Made by a program: the position numbers and the translations under genes. Source: Campylobacteraceae bacterium (GTDB lineage Bacteria > Campylobacterota > Campylobacteria > Campylobacterales > Sulfurovaceae). Taken from it: DNA of 9,057 nucleotides. Below the pieces are notes generated by a model. It saw nothing but the letters and a program-made list of their open reading frames with translations, was not told the origin of the DNA and did no database searches. Every line of letters begins with the position of its first letter. The first letter of the stretch is position 1. Below, one piece after another: positions 6,926 to 9,057 of this stretch. The DNA is taken from contig JALWQQ010000018.1 of the NCBI GenBank assembly GCA_027083075.1, positions 1 through 9,057 on the forward strand. Reading direction: 5' to 3'.

Positions 6926-7372
6926 ATGGAAAATCAAGAGATCGAAAACGAATTTGAAGAGGTAGTGGTCAACATCGGTCGTGTGACCAAGGTTGTCAAG
7001 GGTGGTCGTCGTTTCCGTTTTACCGCATTGGTGGTCGTCGGTGACAAAAAAGGTACCGTCGGCATCGGCTACGGCAAAGCCAAAGAGGTACCCGATGCGA
7101 TTAAAAAGGCGGTTGACGACGCGCATAAAAACCTTGTAAAAGTCAACATCAAAGGCTCTACGATCGCACACGACATCGAGCACAAGTACAACGCCAGCCG
7201 CATCGTCTTGCGTCCGGCAAGCGAAGGTACGGGATTGATCGCAGGGGGTGCGGCACGCCCCGTATTGGAACTTGCGGGTGTGCAAGATGTCTTGTGTAAA
7301 TCGATCGGAAGCAACAATCCCAACAACTTGGTAAGATGCACCATCGAGGCGCTTGCCAGAATCAAAGCATAA
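6926..7372 (+). CDS. rpsE: 30S ribosomal protein S5
   Basis: S5 contributes to decoding accuracy and to mRNA unwinding at the entry channel, working with S3 and S4. With the start at 6926 the product is 148 residues. A dsRNA-binding-like N-terminal domain has [20 protein letters not shown] (residues 18-37) and [21 protein letters not shown]. The C-terminal domain has [22 protein letters not shown] (residues 88-109), [23 protein letters not shown] and a short tail. A start two codons upstream (6920) is in frame but touches the ribosome binding site. The next gene is rplO after 10 bases; rpmD, found between these two genes in many bacteria, is absent. Confidence 0.95.
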   Translation: MENQEIENEFEEVVVNIGRVTKVVKGGRRFRFTALVVVGDKKGTVGIGYGKAKEVPDAIKKAVDDAHKNLVKVNIKGSTIAHDIEHKYNASRIVLRPASEGTGLIAGGAARPVLELAGVQDVLCKSIGSNNPNNLVRCTIEALARIKA

Positions 7373-7382
7373 GGGGAAGAAG

Positions 7383-7790
7383 ATGGGTCTTCACAATCTA
7401 CAACCCGCTCCGGGTTCGACAAGAGAGAGAAAACGCGTAGGACGCGGTCAAGGTTCGGGTACCGGCAAAACTGCAGGTCGCGGTAACAAGGGCCAAAAGG
7501 CGCGCTCAGGATACAAAATCAAGCGCGGCTTCGAGGGTGGACAGATGCCTTTGGCAAAACGCCTGCCTAAGATCGGCTTTACCTCGCGTGTTATCAAGCC
7601 GTATGCGATCAATGTCGACAAGATCACGGCAATTGCCGCACTTGACGAGATCACGATGGAGAGTATCCGTAGTGTCCACAAGCTGCAAAAAAGCGTCACC
7701 AAGGTAAAATTGATCGGCAAAGGCGCAAAAGCGCTTGAGAGCAAGATCAAAGACGACGCGATAAGCGTAAGCGGAAAGAAAGATGAATAA
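7383..7790 (+). CDS. rplO: 50S ribosomal protein L15
   Basis: L15 is a late-assembly 50S protein that binds 23S rRNA through a long glycine- and arginine-rich N-terminal arm. The product is 135 residues. The arm is plain: [20 protein letters not shown], then [19 protein letters not shown] and [17 protein letters not shown] (residues 50-66). The C-terminal globular part has [21 protein letters not shown]. The start at 7383 is set by GGGGAAG-type bases at 7373-7379; the frame is open ten codons further upstream, but that would overlap rpsE. The last 8 bases overlap secY. Confidence 0.96.
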   Translation: MGLHNLQPAPGSTRERKRVGRGQGSGTGKTAGRGNKGQKARSGYKIKRGFEGGQMPLAKRLPKIGFTSRVIKPYAINVDKITAIAALDEITMESIRSVHKLQKSVTKVKLIGKGAKALESKIKDDAISVSGKKDE

Positions 7791-9045
7791 CGCACTCACG
7801 CAAAAGATCCTCATTACACTAGGTTTCCTTCTTGCCTACCGTATCTTGGCATACATCCCCACACCGGGGGTTGACCTTGCCGTCATCAAAGAGTTTTTCG
7901 ACAACAATAGCAACAATGCGCTCGGCTTGATGAATATGTTTTCGGGCAACGCCGTGCGTCGTTTGAGTATCATCTCGTTGGGGATCATGCCCTATATCAC
8001 CGCTTCGATCATTATGGAGTTGCTTGCGGCGACTTTCCCCGGTCTGGCACAGATGAAAAAAGAGCGTGACGGGATGCAAAAGTATATGCAGATCATCCGC
8101 TACGCGACGATCGGTATTACCGTCGTGCAAGCGATTGGTGTCTCCTTCGGTCTGCTCAATATGACCGGTAAGGCGGGTGAGAGCGCTGTAACCATAGATG
8201 AGACAACCTTTATTGCACTTACAACCGTTTCGATGCTAACGGGTACCATGCTCTTGATGTGGATCGGCGAGCAGATCACCCAGCGCGGTATCGGTAACGG
8301 TATCTCTTTGATTATCTTTGCCGGTATCGTATCGCGCCTTCCCTCTGCGATCGGCAACACGATTCGCTCCGTCAATGCAGGTGAGATGAATTTTCTAACC
8401 GTACTGGCGATCGTTGCCATCGTGGTTGCGACAATCCTCTTTATCATTTATGTTGAGCTTGGGGAGCGTCGTATCCCCATCTCCTATTCGCGTAAAACGA
8501 TTATGCAAAATCAAAACAAGCGCGTCATGAACTATATCCCGGTCAAGGTAAACCTTTCGGGTGTAATCCCGCCTATCTTTGCATCAGCGGTATTAATGTT
8601 TCCGTTGACATTGTTACAGGCAAGTCACAATGCCTATTTAATGAAAATTGCCGATGCATTGACACCGGGTGGCTGGCTCTTTGAGGTCGTAACATTTGTT
8701 TTGGTGATGTTTTTTGCCTTCTTTTATGCCTCTATCGCCTTTAACGCAAAAGATATTGCCGAAAACCTCAAGCGCCAAGGCGGATTTATCCCCGGCGTAC
8801 GTCCCGGTGAGCAAACCAAGAGCTTCCTCAATGAGGTAGCAAGCCGCCTGACAGGTTCCGGTGCACTCTATTTGGCGATCGTTTCCACTATTCCCTTTAT
8901 CTTTATCAACCAGCTGGGCGCCAGCTTCTACTTCGGCGGTGTATCAGTGCTGATCATCGTACAGGTTGCACTCGATACGATGCGTAAGATCGAAGCCTAT
9001 CGCACCATGAGTCAATACGAAATACTTGGAAACGTAGGGCTCTAA
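7783..9045 (+). CDS. secY: Protein translocase channel subunit SecY
   Basis: SecY is the central pore of the SecYEG translocon in the inner membrane, exporting unfolded proteins with SecA and inserting membrane proteins with the ribosome. The 420-residue product is a full-length SecY with ten predicted membrane segments at about 9-27, 66-83, 103-125, 140-160, 171-187, 203-224, 257-277, 298-321, 359-377 and 382-398. Family marks are [14 protein letters not shown], the plug region [31 protein letters not shown] (residues 166-176), the cytosolic loop [12 protein letters not shown] (residues 227-238) used by SecA and the ribosome, [12 protein letters not shown], and the final [17 protein letters not shown]. 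It overlaps rplO by 8 bases (ATGAATAA), and its ribosome binding site (GGAAAG, 7773-7778) is inside rplO and only moderate. Confidence 0.97.
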   Translation: MNNALTQKILITLGFLLAYRILAYIPTPGVDLAVIKEFFDNNSNNALGLMNMFSGNAVRRLSIISLGIMPYITASIIMELLAATFPGLAQMKKERDGMQKYMQIIRYATIGITVVQAIGVSFGLLNMTGKAGESAVTIDETTFIALTTVSMLTGTMLLMWIGEQITQRGIGNGISLIIFAGIVSRLPSAIGNTIRSVNAGEMNFLTVLAIVAIVVATILFIIYVELGERRIPISYSRKTIMQNQNKRVMNYIPVKVNLSGVIPPIFASAVLMFPLTLLQASHNAYLMKIADALTPGGWLFEVVTFVLVMFFAFFYASIAFNAKDIAENLKRQGGFIPGVRPGEQTKSFLNEVASRLTGSGALYLAIVSTIPFIFINQLGASFYFGGVSVLIIVQVALDTMRKIEAYRTMSQYEILGNVGL

Positions 9046-9057
9046 TGGCGATCGCAC
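9045..9057 (+). CDS. map: Start of next gene, probably methionine aminopeptidase (partial)
   Basis: An ATG overlaps the secY stop as TAATG, the same junction seen at rplV/rpsC and rplN/rplX. Only Met-Ala-Ile-Ala is visible before the window ends. In Campylobacter and Helicobacter secY is followed by map, which removes the N-terminal methionine from new proteins. The assignment rests on gene order alone; the four codons carry no identifying motif. Confidence 0.5.

Noticed and set aside
8590..8640. Three TTA leucine codons in 50 bases of secY and a slightly more AT-rich stretch
   Set aside because: The protein is ordinary SecY through this part. Membrane segments with many Leu, Phe and Met codons give such patterns, and the sample is too small to suggest recombination.

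Overview
The window is an uninterrupted run of 19 complete, plus-strand, tightly packed genes of a bacterial S10-spc ribosomal protein operon, followed by the first four codons of a twentieth gene. The order is L4, L23, L2, S19, L22, S3, L16, L29, S17, L14, L24, L5, S14, S8, L6, L18, S5, L15, SecY, then a start codon where the Map (methionine aminopeptidase) gene is expected. There is no real non-coding space. The largest gap is 15 bases (rplB to rpsS), and several neighbours overlap by 1, 8 or 14 bases. No promoter, terminator, RNA gene, mobile element or CRISPR was seen.

The gene content and protein detail point to a member of the Campylobacterota (Epsilonproteobacteria). L30 (rpmD) is missing between S5 and L15. 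S14 is the short zinc-binding type. L5, S8, L16, L24 and L29 read very much like the Campylobacter proteins as remembered. Base composition looks close to half G+C, higher than in Campylobacter or Helicobacter, which would fit a free-living sulfur or hydrogen oxidiser of the Sulfurovum / Nitratifractor / Hydrogenimonas kind. The genus is inference; the phylum is fairly secure.

Region by region: 2-2014 holds L4, L23, L2 and S19. 2016-2687 holds an unusual L22. 2687-4253 holds S3, L16, L29 and S17. 4253-7790 is the spc part, from L14 to L15. 7783-9045 is the SecY translocon channel. The products build the 50S exit tunnel and its rim (L4, L22, L23, L24, L29), the peptidyl-transferase surroundings (L2, L16), the 5S rRNA protuberance (L5, L18), the 30S head (S3, S14, S19) and the 30S body (S5, S8, S17). 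SecY is the membrane channel that docks at the exit tunnel.

The point most worth a second look is L22. Its normal core of about 103 residues is followed by a Lys/Ala linker, built partly from a 15-base tandem repeat, and then by a helix-hairpin-helix-like domain of about 63 residues, giving 223 residues instead of about 110. Minor points are changed residues in the tunnel loops of L4 and L22, and a perfect 20-base palindrome at the end of rpmC.
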